Positions 1-11,574 of a stretch of DNA of 64,000 bases are shown here, in pieces (within the stretch, counting starts at the first letter, position 1; each line of letters opens with the position of its first letter). The DNA is from Elysia chlorotica (taxonomy: Eukaryota > Mollusca > Gastropoda > Plakobranchidae), in the NCBI GenBank assembly GCA_003991915.1, contig RQTK01000945.1, forward strand, positions 1-64,000, written 5' to 3'. The notes below the pieces were generated by a model. That model ran no database searches, had not been told where the DNA came from, and saw only the letters and a list, made by a program, of their open reading frames with translations. A program made the translations under genes and the position numbers.

Positions 1-289
1 TTAATAAACTTGTTTAAGCCCAATTGATTGTCTTCGCAAATCAATTGAATCAATATACCTCAAAATCCATGTGGATTCGACGTAGATCTTTATCTAGAAT
101 CTAGATTATAGATCAGGTGAAGCTACTAGATCTAGACTGAAGATAAAACTTTGAACATTAGTCCAATAGAATTTAGACCAAGACCTCTAGCCAAGGTTTG
201 TCATACTTTGAGTTTATGGACTTTAATATAGATCTAGATATTTTTCTAATATTCTAGACTTAAGGATAAAGGATCAAGTGTGGTCTATC
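1..289. other. AT-rich non-coding DNA with AGATCT/TCTAGA palindromes
   Basis: No coding signal is visible. The stretch is rich in short overlapping palindromes built from AGATCT and TCTAGA, a motif style that recurs through the window (10.2-10.35, 23.9-24.4 and 28-29.1 kb). Confidence 0.6.
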
Positions 290-637
290 TGTCATCTGCA
301 TTTTTTGCCAAATTGGGGCCTAAAATTTGCCAAATTTTGCCACAAAAAAACCCAAAATTTGCCAAAAGGGACCAAATTTGTCAAAAACATTTGTCGGGCA
401 TAACTAAGCATCCGAAAAAATATAAACATGCTATCTGAAAATTTAAAAAAAGACAATTTATAGTGTTAAAGGAGGCAGCCGTTATTATTTCCAGCACTAA
501 CACAATAATCGTAATAATATCTGACATTTATATAGCGCATAATATAAAAAATATACAACATAATAATGCTCCATGAGCTTTACATTCACATTTTTACATT
601 ATATATTTAAAACCATTTACATTTACGGTTACATGTT

Positions 638-975
638 TTAAACCCCGAAAGATCCCCATTCGGTAGATCTAGAATTCAGTATTATAACCTGAAGAGACCC
701 GCACGTGAACATGTTGAATGGAAAGAATAAAAAAAATTATATGTAGATCTATGAGTAGTAGAAGTCTATATCTAGTTATTTGATTTATCTTTTAGATCCA
801 TGTTTATCCCCTTGTCGATGGTAGTCGAGGTAGATCCAGATATACTGCGCTAGAACGTTTTTAAACCCCGAAAGATCCCCATTCGATATATCTGGAATTC
901 AGTATTATAACCCGAGCAGAGCCTGCACGTGAACATGTCGAACGGAAAGAAAGAAAAATATAGATCTATAAGTGA
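638..975. repeat. Tandem repeat, two units about 221 bp apart
   Basis: The string beginning TTTAAACCCCGAAAGATCCC occurs near 638 and again near 859. About 110 bp of following sequence matches in both, running through GAATTCAGTATTATAACC and GCACGTGAACATGT, with scattered differences. No coding potential is seen. Confidence 0.75.
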
Positions 976-1275
976 TAGTGTTGACATTAAATGAGTTTAA
1001 GAAAACAATAATAATTACGGCAAGAAATTAAACTATTGAAATAGAGCCCCGCACCAATTTGAACATAGCCCGCTTTCACTTACGATTAGCTTCCAGAAAT
1101 AAAAAACAGCAATGGCTGCTTGATCGATGAATCAATTTCAATTCCTAAAATCCAATTAATGCTTTGTGCGTCATCGTGAAAAATAAATGAAACTGAAAGA
1201 CGATAATAATTTCACCAGTTCACAAATATGTAATAAGATGATGCATGTAAATACAGTCACAAACAAAAGGGAGGG

Positions 1276-1510
1276 GGGGTTGGGCAGTGATCCAGGGGTA
1301 GAACATCGGCTTCCGACGCAAAAGGTCCCGAGTTCGAAACCTGGCTGTTGCGTTCCCTAGTGGTTGGGTCGGTGTCAGTATAATGTGACCGGCTTTCATT
1401 TCTGGTCAAGCACAATGTTGCAAGAGGTGCAGAACAAGAGCTGGCCACTGACATGTGTCCAACTCTTGAACTCACTATGCCTCTCTTGATCTGTTGTCTG
1501 CCTGGCACAG
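1276..1510 (+). repeat. tRNA-derived SINE
   Basis: The head resembles a tRNA with an internal Pol III promoter: an A-box-like stretch around CAGGGGTAGAAC and a B-box-like GAGTTCGAAACC near 1329. It is followed by a body shared with other copies here (TGGTTGGGTCGGTGTCAGTA). A clear sister copy lies at 33636-33893 with B-box AGTTCGAATCC. The acceptor stem does not fold as a functional tRNA, so this is called a SINE and not a tRNA gene. Confidence 0.75.
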
Positions 1511-1784
1511 TTGGGGTCTTTTTTCAGGAAACGATCCATGACTGGAATTTATTCTATTTCTAGATCAAATGTAATAACTAGAATTAGCCTAAAGAGTAGC
1601 TTCCCTTGGGGTTTGGGCCAATATAAAGGTGCAACTGCGATATTTTTCAGTTCCGCACTTTTACTTTTTTTTTTTTTCATCGCATTTTGCCCAAATTTGT
1701 CAAGAATTGTCATTTGCGGCCGCAAAAAATGCAGATGACAGGTTTATTAACGTGAAATAAAAAATATTTTGAAAGAAAATAAAT

Positions 1785-4080
1785 ATGCCTAGATGCATAG
1801 ATGCACTCTTGTAATGGCTTACTAAAATATCCTACAGTTCTGTATTTGGTCTATTCTCAGTCACACTCACTTAACTATTCATTGCTGCAGTTCATGGCAG
1901 ACAGGATAGGATGAATATGATCAAGAAGCTATTCATCCACCAGTTTTTAAATGCATAGGGCCTACACACTGCTACCTCCATATACGTTATAACTGTTGAA
2001 GGAAGACAAAAACAAAGAAATTTTAATTTTTCTAAAAAAATTCGGGATATTTTCTGTAGAATTTTGATTGACTCTGTGAAGCTCCCAACATAAATATAGC
2101 TTTTAGTCTGGATTGCCTTAATCTATTGAATAAAAAAGCAATATTTCTGGTTGCAGGTTTTGCTGTGCTTTATCGCCCAAAACTTTTGATATTACATCAT
2201 ACTTACCTAAAAGATATATTATATCCTAATCTCAGTAACCCAAGAATTAAGAAAGATGGTTATATACTTGTGCTGTAGAACTGTATGAATGCTGTCAAAA
2301 AAGACTACAGTGCCCATATATTGCAATGTTTCAAAATAACTATTTGTTGGAGGATGGGTGTTAACCATGTAAGCTATGGTGTTAACCCAATACTGTAGAC
2401 AACTTGAGAATAGGCCCTAAATTGTTCAAATCATGCTGTTTGTAAGGCAAAACAGAATTAACAATGCAAGCAGCTCTCTTTTTGGGTCAGATCTTTATAC
2501 ATACCACTATTTTAAAAAAATGTTATAGTGGCTGCTGATAAATCCAACATAATTGAATCAGGTTTTTGTATTTGAGTCTCTCTAACTTTGTCTCCTTATA
2601 AGATTTAATTCAATGTTCCAAAATCTATTTTTAATACCAAGACTTGAAATAAGGGGACTAACATCATACTTTTACAATATAACAGCATTATGCTGCAACA
2701 GCAGTTTTTTTATACGTTTGTGTCAATGATTAAAGACAGTTGAAGAATACTAATAAATCTATCGCAGTTTTAAAACTTGTCAATACTTGAAGTCTTTTTT
2801 TTACTGGCGAATTAATATGATACTTATTCTGGCTCTGAGTCATGCCATTTAAAATTCATGGTTTAGATACCTTTCCAAAATGATAACGACAGACCTGCAC
2901 CAACCCTTGGGGGCCCTGATATGTTACAAAGGATGCAGGCATTCAAGGCACACCCAACTAATCATGAATAGGTCCCTACCTGTCGTCCACCACAAGATCT
3001 AGGTCTAGGTGCATAAATGCACCCTTGTGATGGCTTACTAAAATATCCTACAGTTTTGTATTTGGTCTATCCTCAGTCACACTCACTTAACTATTCATTG
3101 CTGCAGTTCAGGGCAGACATGATTGGATGAATATGATCAAGAAGCTATTCATCCACCAGTGTTTAAATGCATACTACACACTGCTACCTCCATATACGTT
3201 ATAACTGTTGAAGGAAGACAAAAACGAAGAAATTTTAATTTTTCTGAAAAAATTTGGGATATTTTATGTAGAATTTTGATTGACTCTGTGAAGCTCCCAA
3301 CAGAAATATATAGCCTTTACTTTAGTCTGGATTGCCTTAATCTATTGAATAAAAAAGCATTGTTTTTGGTTGCAGGTTTTGTTACAAGTGCTTTATCGCC
3401 CAAAACTTTTGATATTACATCATACTTACCTAAAAATATATTACAACATAATCTCAGTAACCCAAGAATTAAGGAAGATGGTATAGACTTGTAGAACTGT
3501 ATGAATGTTGTCAAAAAAGACTACAGTGCCCATATATTGCAATTTTTTAAAAGAACTATTTGTTGGACGATAGGTGTTAACCCAATACTGTAGTCAACCT
3601 GAGAATAGGCCCTAAATTGTTCAAATCATGCTGTTTGTAAGGAAAAAACAATTAACAATGCAAGCAGATCTCTTTTTGGGCCAGTTCTTTATACATACCA
3701 CTATTTAAAAAAATGTTATTAGTGGCTGCTGATAAATCCAACATGAATGAATAAGGTTTTTGTATTTGAGTCTCTCTAACTTTGTCTCCTTATAAGATTT
3801 AATTCAATTTTCCAAAATCTATTTTTAATACCAAAGACTTAAAATAAGGGGACTAACAGCTTTACAATATAACAGCATTATACCGCAACAGCATTTTTTT
3901 TTTATCTGTTTGTGTCTATGATTAAAGACAGTTGAAGAATATTAATAAATCTATCGCAGTTTTAAAAATTTTCAATTCTTGAAGTCTTTTTTTTTTGCTG
4001 GCGAATTAATATGGTACTTATTCTGGCTCTGAGTCATGCCATTTAAAATTCATGGTTTAGATAATGTTCCAAAATGATAA
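1785..4080. repeat. Tandem duplication, two diverged units of about 1.1 kb
   Basis: Unit 1 (about 1789-2886) and unit 2 (about 3002-4080) can be followed side by side from the shared start (ATGGCTTACTAAAATATCCT) to the shared end (CTCTGAGTCATGCCATTTAA). They differ by many single-base changes and short indels. About 115 bp of unrelated DNA separates them. A 123-codon open frame in unit 2 (3123-3494) is not preserved in unit 1, so it is unlikely to be a gene. The pair lies just upstream of TMEM69 and may cover its promoter or first intron. Confidence 0.85.
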
Positions 4081-4308
4081 TAAAAAAAAAAAACAACCTA
4101 TCTAATCAAAATTTTCTCACACTTTGAAATTATAAATGATTGGTATATTTTTATCATTTTTATAGGTGTACAGCTATGTTTTTTTTGTTATTATTTCACT
4201 ATTTGATTTTTTTTAAAAATTTTAAAATTGAAATATGTTCAAATCAAACATTTTTCTCATTTCTTTCAATATTCATTTTTAGGCTGGCCATCTGAGTCGA
4301 CACAGACA

Positions 4309-5058
4309 ATGTTGATCGTGGCTCTTCTAAAAAACTGTGGAGTGCGCTATTCCACTTGTTCCCAACATGCAAGGCAGTCTGTATGCAAGATTTACTCCTT
4401 GCAATCTCAACAGAATGTGATGCCACTACCGAAACAACTGTTGAGTATAGGCCTACCTTCATCGCATGTGCTGGTGCAAAATTTACACATTGGATTAAAA
4501 CCTAAAAAGCCTCATGTCTTCCGTATCAAAGGCAAAGTACCGTCTGACCTGAGGAAATCAAGCAGGTTTGATTTCTTCAGCCTCCGCAGTCTCTTTTCAA
4601 CGCCAGGACCATATATGTTGTATGGCTTAGGTGGTTTGATTCCTTTCATGTCTGCACCTTATTATATGTACCTCACAGGAGAGTTCAGTCCTGCAATAGC
4701 CCAAGCACAGCTTGTGTATGGAGCCTGTATTCTATCCTTCCTGGGCGGAGTTTCTTGGGGGAACCATCTGAACAGAGTAGAGAGAGCGTCACTCCAGTCT
4801 CTTAGCTACAGCATACTGTTACCACTTATTGCATGGCCTGCGGTTTTGCTCTATCCAAACCCTCTCAGTTTTGTCACCATGATTGCAGGGATTGTCTATG
4901 CAGGAGTGAAAGACACTCGCACCTCATCTTATCCAAAGTGGTTCAAGAATCTGCGGTTCCTTTTGTCAACTCTGGTAGCTATTAGTCTGTCCGCTACCTT
5001 AGTTTTTAGTCGCTCATTAGTATCTGAAGAAGATGATGATTCTGGTGATGAAGATTGA
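4309..5058 (+). CDS. TMEM69: Transmembrane protein 69 (DUF3429 family)
   Basis: Single coding exon of 249 aa, close to the length of vertebrate TMEM69. An intron acceptor (TTTTTAG) ends at 4282, so a spliced 5' UTR of 26 bases precedes the ATG at 4309. The first ~35 residues carry Arg, Lys, Ser and Cys but no acidic residues, like a mitochondrial presequence. From about residue 100 come the hydrophobic segments of DUF3429: YMLYGLGGLIPFMSAPYYMY, then ACILSFLGGVSWGNHL, then three further helices, and an acidic tail (EEDDDSGDED). The WGNHL region after the second helix is typical of the family. Family members are thought to be mitochondrial inner-membrane proteins; a molecular activity is not established. 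An in-frame start further 5' lies in intron sequence and was not used. The upstream non-coding exon was not located. Confidence 0.9.
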   Translation: MLIVALLKNCGVRYSTCSQHARQSVCKIYSLQSQQNVMPLPKQLLSIGLPSSHVLVQNLHIGLKPKKPHVFRIKGKVPSDLRKSSRFDFFSLRSLFSTPGPYMLYGLGGLIPFMSAPYYMYLTGEFSPAIAQAQLVYGACILSFLGGVSWGNHLNRVERASLQSLSYSILLPLIAWPAVLLYPNPLSFVTMIAGIVYAGVKDTRTSSYPKWFKNLRFLLSTLVAISLSATLVFSRSLVSEEDDDSGDED

Positions 5059-5229
5059 TTATGTGTGGGATAAAGTAGAGATGTGTCTGTAATGTGTGGC
5101 CAAATGCATTTCAGTTTTTAACCACACTGTATATTATAATGCTTTTTTTTTTCTTCAAACTAAGAATACTGTGACATGTAAATTATGTACATTTTAACAT
5201 TATGCGAATTTTGTCATGCTTATAGTTAT

Positions 5230-5235
5230 AATAAA
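5230..5235 (+). promoter_or_regulatory. Poly(A) signal AATAAA of TMEM69
   Basis: A canonical AATAAA lies about 170 bases after the TMEM69 stop codon, the first good signal downstream. It implies a short 3' UTR. Confidence 0.6.
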
Positions 5236-6309
5236 GTATCATAAAATGAGCATGCTGCGCTCTACATGTTCAAACAGATCTATACCAATAAGAAGTTTGG
5301 TATTTTGTTTATTTATTTATTTTTAATATTATTACATGTACAATTAGAAAATTCTTTGTGAATAATGGAAAGGCTTCAACTTTTTATGTTTAATTAGTTT
5401 GGGAAATGGGAGAATGATGGTGCTCAGACATTTTTTCTTTTAGATTTTCAACTATATTAACTGACTATGTGCGCTAGTATTTAAGAGGGAAAAAAATACA
5501 TTTGAGATGAGATGTTAAATTAATATAAAGATATATAGTATCATGGCCTAGGATATGGTATGTTATATAACATTTAGAACAGTTGAATTTTGAACAAAAA
5601 TGGTTTGTTTTAGATTGTTATTTTGTAATGCATGGCCCTTACTCACTGGTTTTATTTATGTTTTATGAAATGTTTTTCCTGTTGGAGACTCATTAAATGC
5701 CTGATCTATTCTGCAGTTTTTGTTGAATGTCTTCTTACTCTAATAGTTTTAAAATGTCCAGATAAAGAAATTGCATTTACGTAATTCACATACTAACAGC
5801 TGGAAGTGGTTTCTACATTTTTATATGAAAGTGAAATAACTACCCCATTATAATTAAACAATGTACTAATTCTTAAAAAAAAAAAAAAAAAGTTATGTAC
5901 CTACATTGGCAGTGCTGAACCTGATCTCTTTGTGAGAGAAAAGAATTTTTATTTATACAATAATAGCATTAAAGTAGTTTATGTTACCTAAACAATGACA
6001 ACGGAACCAGAAGCCCTATTGAATTATAGATCATAATCTAAAAATAGTACATTTTTCACCTATGGAAAAAAAGCAAAGGCAGAACAACAGGGAACAGGAT
6101 TTCACCAAGAGTATTGTAACTTAGAAGTCTAGATCTGTGCTTTATTTTATACAGTAGTTAGCTCATCAAGCAATAGTGCCCTTAAACTAGCAAGTAATTA
6201 TTCTTAACAGTGCAACAATTTTAGGCATTAAAAAAAGGTACATGTACAATGCCTTGTAGTTTTGGCGACAATACCCCTCCACACCTCCGGTCCATTAATG
6301 GTTTTCAAT
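5236..6309. other. Intergenic DNA without recognisable features
   Basis: AT-rich sequence with homopolymer runs (poly-A at about 5876-5891). No reading frame resembling a protein family and no RNA gene was seen. Confidence 0.6.
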
Positions 6310-8880
6310 GTCTAAAAAAAAATCATAATTATCTGTTACTGTGTTAGGCTAATTTTTTTTTAGTAATAAAAACTAAATTTTTTGAGTAGCTGAAGTTTAA
6401 CCAGGCAAGGATTATTAATGTAAGCAGGGTGTGAGGCTTTACATTTACATTTACTACTTGATTAACGCTGACATTGTGATGATTGTTTTATCAAAAGTTG
6501 AAAATTTTATGAAGAAAATACCCAATAATCCGTTTTGCCTTTTATTTGTTCTAATTGAACATAAAAAGAAAACCACAATGATAATGATTTTTCAGTTCTA
6601 ATAATTTTTTTCATAACTTATCCACACGGACAAACTTGAAAATAACAATCTTCACTTTTTTTTTGCTCCCAAAAGTTTACATTGATAACTTGATTGCTTT
6701 TGACTTTTGGTGTAAATAATTATATTATATAAATTTGATCAATTTTAAACAACTTGTTCATACACATTTATTGATGGCAAAATTGAGTGTAGATCAACTC
6801 CTGCAAAAAAAACAACAACCAACAAAACAACATATCAAATATTAACATCTGAACAAATTACAAAATTTTCAAGGAAAGTTTATTGCTTTGAACAAGTCTT
6901 GCATGATAGCATTCCTTCCAAATCTTATACTAGGGAATGTGAATTCACCATGAGTTATGTAACTTAGTTGGGAGTCATGAGATGTGCCTGAGGTTTTAGG
7001 AAGTTCATAAAAAAAAAATGCTAATAGCAATAGAGCCAGCAGACTTGTAAAAATATAATGCCTAACTGTGCAAATTACTCAGGCCTTAAAAACAGATCAT
7101 TATTCACTAAAGGACACTACTATAGCAGAACATTTCAAGAATCCCTCCCACCCCCCTCTTCTTTTTTTGCTATACAAAGTCCATTACTTCTGCTTGGGTT
7201 TAACAGGACAAAGAAATGTTGAACTTGGATACAGTGGGAGAGGGGAGTGTACTTTGGTTCCAAAATAAGTCAGTCAGTTAACTCGTACAGCATTGTGGTG
7301 AGCCAAGTAGAAACCTAAACACCTTTTACTAATCTTTTCTCTTGGCTAAGTCTAGACAAACGTGTATGAAAGTGTGATACCAGAGACTGGTGATACTGTG
7401 GGTAATAATGCAAAGAGGCATGCAGTTGACAATGCGACTATTGGTTTGGTCAGCCCGCTGAGGAATGAGGTGGAACTGACGAGAGAGAGAGGGGTGTGTG
7501 TGTGTACAGGTGTTACCGTTAGGGCTAAATCGTCTGTGACTCTAAGAAAATATACAATGTCTACAAAAAAAATCATAATTATGTTAGGCTCATTTAAAAA
7601 AAAAATAAAAACGAAATTTTTTGACTAGCTGAAGTTTAAAACCCACCCCCATATTTTTGTTTAATCAAGCAAGGATAATTTATGTAAGCAGGGTGTGAGG
7701 CTTTACATTTACATTTGCTACTTGATTAACACTCACATTGTGAACCTAAGACAGAAATTATCGTTTTATTAAAAGTTAAAAATTTTATGAAAAAAATACC
7801 CCAATAATCCGTTTTGCCTTTTATTTTTTTCTAATTGATACATGTACATCCTTTTCATTTAACCATAAACATAAAAAAAGAAAATGATTTTTCAGTTCTA
7901 ATAATTTTTCCTTTCCACACGAACAAGCTTGAAAATAACAATCTTTTGCTCCCAAAAGTTTACATTGATAACTTGATTGCTTTTGACTTTTGGTGTAAAT
8001 AATTATATGATATAAGTTTAATCAATTTTAAACAAATTGTTAATAAACATTTATTGATGGCAACATTGTTTGAGTGTAGACAAATTCCTGAAAAAAAAAA
8101 ACAGCCAACAAAACAACATAACAAACTAACAAACTATCAAAAATTAACATCTGAACAAGTTTCTAAAATTTCAAGGAAAGTTTATTGCTTTGAACAAGTC
8201 TATGTAGCATTACTTCCAAATCCTATAGGGAATGTGAATTCACCATGAGCTATGTAACTTAGTTGGGAGTTATGAGATGTAACTGAGGTTTTAGGAAGTT
8301 CATAAAAAAACGCTAAGAACTAAAGCCAGCAGACTTGTGAAAAATGCTCAACAGTTCGAATTACTCGGCCTTTAAAACAGATCTTTATTTCCTTCAAATG
8401 GACACTACAGCAGTGCACAATTATAGCATCACACGCTGCAGCAGGACATTTCAAGAATCCCCCCCTTTTTTTTTGCTATGCAAAGCCTATTACTTCTGCT
8501 TTGATTTAACAGGGCAAAGAAATGTTGAACTTCGATAGAGCGGGAGAGGGGAGTGTGCTTTGTTTCCAAAATAACAGTCAGTCAACCCATTGTGCTGAGC
8601 CAAGTAGAAACCTTTGTAATTGTAGTGTCTTCGCCCTTGGCTAAGTCTAGACAAATGTGTATGAAAGTGTGATACCATAGACTGGTGATATTGTGTGTAA
8701 ACTGTAATAATAATGCAAAGAGGGAGGGGAACAGGCATGCAGTCGACAACAATGCAACGATTGGTTTTGTCAGCCCACTGAGGAATGAGGTGAACTGACA
8801 AGAGAGAGGGGTGTGTGTGTGTGTGTGCAGGTGTTACCGTTAGGGCTAGATCGTCTCTGACTCTAAGAAAATATACACAA
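6310..8880. repeat. Tandem duplication, two units of about 1.26 and 1.3 kb
   Basis: Unit 1 (about 6310-7564) and unit 2 (about 7565-8880) share order and sequence. Both start at AAAAAAAATCATAATTAT, carry TGTAAGCAGGGTGTGAGG, TTTACATTGATAACTTGATT and TTTAACAGGACAAAGAAATG-like blocks, and end at GACTCTAAGAAAATATACA. Unit 2 has a longer (GT)n tract near 8810-8828. Small open frames inside are not conserved between units, so I read no gene here. Confidence 0.85.
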
Positions 8881-11419
8881 AGAAAAGAGGACCAAGAGAA
8901 AAAGAAAACCCAAGCAACAAGATGCAACAAAAGCTGCGAAGTAAAGAACTTTAATGGGTTTAGAAAGAGAGGTATAAATAAATGTTAATATGTTTCATTT
9001 TTTGGTAGTGTTTTCTCAACATACATATGGAGGGAGCTTGCTTACAACAGGATTTTTCTTCTGAAACCACTGTAGCCATGTTCTACTGTATGATATTATA
9101 TTTACTTGTTAAAGATGATCCATGCTTTCCATCAAAGTGAGATAACTTTTTATGAAATCACATTCCTATACATGTACATGTGTAACTGTATAAGTTGTTC
9201 AAATAGCAAAAATATCACATTCCTTCAAGTACCATTAAATACAATTTTTATCATGAACATGATACAAAGTGTTCCTAGTCTTACATTGATTGACTACAAC
9301 AGCAACAACATGGAGGATCTGAAACCATTGACAATAAATAAATATAATAACCAATGGCATCAAGTTACAAGTTATAATACATGGGCTATACATTTTTGGC
9401 ACTTTTATATATATTTGTAGGCACAATGATATTGGAAACCAAACAATTTAATGATATAAGTCTCTAGTACTAGATAAATAGTTTTAATGATTAAAAAAAA
9501 AAAGATACATTTAAGATAAAAAAAACCATTAAAATAATAGAAATGATGAGAGTGCAAGCATAAAAAACAAAAAGATTACTCAATGATGATGGTGACAATA
9601 AGTGAAAAAGAAGAACAAAATTTTGCAGTCCACCCAAATAGCTATTTTTTCGTTTAAAATACCAAATTCAAAGTCACTTCGCATGTAAGCAGTGAAAGAG
9701 ACATTTCGATTGAAAGACAAGATGAACTTTGCATATCTGCAACAATTTGTATTCTATCTTAATTGGTTCAAAACAAATGAATTTGAAAAAATCCTAAAAA
9801 ATAATGCAATATCATAAGCACTGCTGACAAAATACTGAGACTCTGTTGAGAAGGATTTATAAACAGTCTTAAGCTGGCTATAGCTCTATTCAAAATACAT
9901 TCAATATATATCTTAGCATTCCCTCAATTCGAGTACATGCCTATAGGCAATCTAAATGAGATGCTAAAATCTCCTTTTCTTGGAGAGGGCCTATTTCTAA
10001 TTCACTGAGCTTCTTTGATTTTAGTTTCACACATGTCTCCAGCCACTCAAATCTGGATTATTTTTCACTGTAGCCTCTATTTCCTTTGCCCGCCATGTTA
10101 GTTTTTTATTCTAAGTCTTCATGACAATATTGGACGTTGTTTCATTACCCAGGTGTAGATTCTAAACCTAGAACACTGGTAGTGTTGTATCCTAACAGTG
10201 AGAGAATAGCACTTAACTAGAGTCTAAATCTAGATAACTAGATTCTAGATTTTGAACTAGACATCATGTAAACTTGAATAGTCGTAACGCGACTGACAAT
10301 CGGTTAGAGCCTATGTATATCTAATCTAAACTCTAGAAAAAGAATCATTGAGTAAGCACTAGAATCTCGAAGAGGAATACAGAATGAACTTAAAAAAAAA
10401 AAAAGACTTTCGATAATTGAATATCACCAATTCACCCTGTTGATGCACGTTACTAACGGTTATCAGTAAGGCAACAGTATCATTAGTATTGGTCACTGTT
10501 TATAATATATCTAGAATATGACAACAAGCTGGACATTCACCTAGCCGACTCGCGGGGCTATTTGCGCAACTGTCGTGGAATTGTTAACTCGTATATTTCC
10601 TCAGGTTACAAAACTGGATGATTCTAAACTTGGGAGGAAAGGAGGAAATATCGCAGAAAGGCGGAAATTCCTCCTTTAATACGCAAGAATTTCAGCGGAT
10701 CCGCAGAAAGCCACCATCACTGTTTACTGTCATGTTTCATTCAAATATTCAGCTGAGTACTAAAAAAATTTAGGAGATAAAAAAAAAAAGTATGCAGTCG
10801 CCAACCCCTTAACACATAGACATGAAACGCCAGAGTAACACGGTTTAGAATAGAAGATCTGACATGAATATCAATTGTTCCTGCATTGAGATTTAAATGA
10901 TATCATCGGGCTATTCATGTTCTTCTAATAGTATTATACTTATAGCCTGATAAATAAATAAAAAAATAAAAAATGAGCTGAGGCTTTATATTTTTCCAAT
11001 GCAAAAAGCGCAGAAGAAATGAAAAAATAAAGCCCTATTTAACTAAATTCTAAACGACAGATTATTCAGTGGCACTGGCCAAGCGAAATTTTTCATTTGA
11101 TTCAATTAGCTAAACCTAATAAAATGATCTACATAAATAATCAGGGATAAAGCACAATATGTTTCTGAGCTTGGCAGACCATATATCTATACAAATGACT
11201 GATATCAAAATTCATATCAATTTGACAATAGCCCCCTTTCTGTTTCATCCCCACAAAAATACAACTGGAAATATTCCATATTTCCATATTTTAACATAAT
11301 ATAATAAGACACTGATTTGGCAAACCAACAAAAAAATTGCTGAAGAATGAGAAATTTTTTACATAAAAACTTTTTACCCCCCTCTACACTATTGTATGGG
11401 TTTAAAGTGTGAGTGTGCT
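8881..11419. other. Intergenic DNA between TMEM69 and the STIL 3' end
   Basis: AT-rich, with no protein-family similarity in either strand. A small cluster of TCTAGA-type palindromes lies at about 10195-10340. Short frames at 9106-9426 overlap on both strands and have no recognisable content. Confidence 0.6.
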
Positions 11420-11425
11420 TTTATT
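11420..11425 (-). promoter_or_regulatory. Poly(A) signal AATAAA of STIL
   Basis: On the minus strand AATAAA lies about 150 bases past the STIL stop codon. It is the nearest canonical signal and implies a short 3' UTR. Confidence 0.55.
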
Positions 11426-11574
11426 TGCTCAGATCAAATTTTGTCAGTTACAAGTGTTGCATAAACCAACAACACTTAGTCTTTTATCAAAGGATTGATA
11501 AATTTGAGAAAAATATAATAAATAGAAGTAACAATAGATTGAAAAAGATAATTTGGAACTTAAGTCTATATGGA

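Larger units (their letters stand above)
290..1741. mobile_element. Candidate non-autonomous DNA transposon with 20 bp terminal inverted repeats
   Basis: The 20 bases at 290-309 (CTGTCATCTGCATTTTTTGC) are the exact reverse complement of the bases at about 1722-1741. Just inside both ends lie further similar TTTGCCAAA / CAAATTTGTC strings. The interior (about 1.4 kb) has no transposase-like reading frame and contains a SINE at 1276-1510 and a local tandem repeat at 638-975. I could not find a convincing target-site duplication outside the repeats, so the element class is open and the ends may be slightly off. Confidence 0.45.

Noticed and set aside
3123-3494. 123-codon open frame in the tandem repeat
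   Set aside because: The other repeat unit (near 1911-2280) does not keep it open, and the protein resembles nothing known.
8490-8930. 146-codon minus-strand open frame
   Set aside because: Lies in the second unit of a tandem repeat, is not kept in the first unit and crosses a (GT)n tract.
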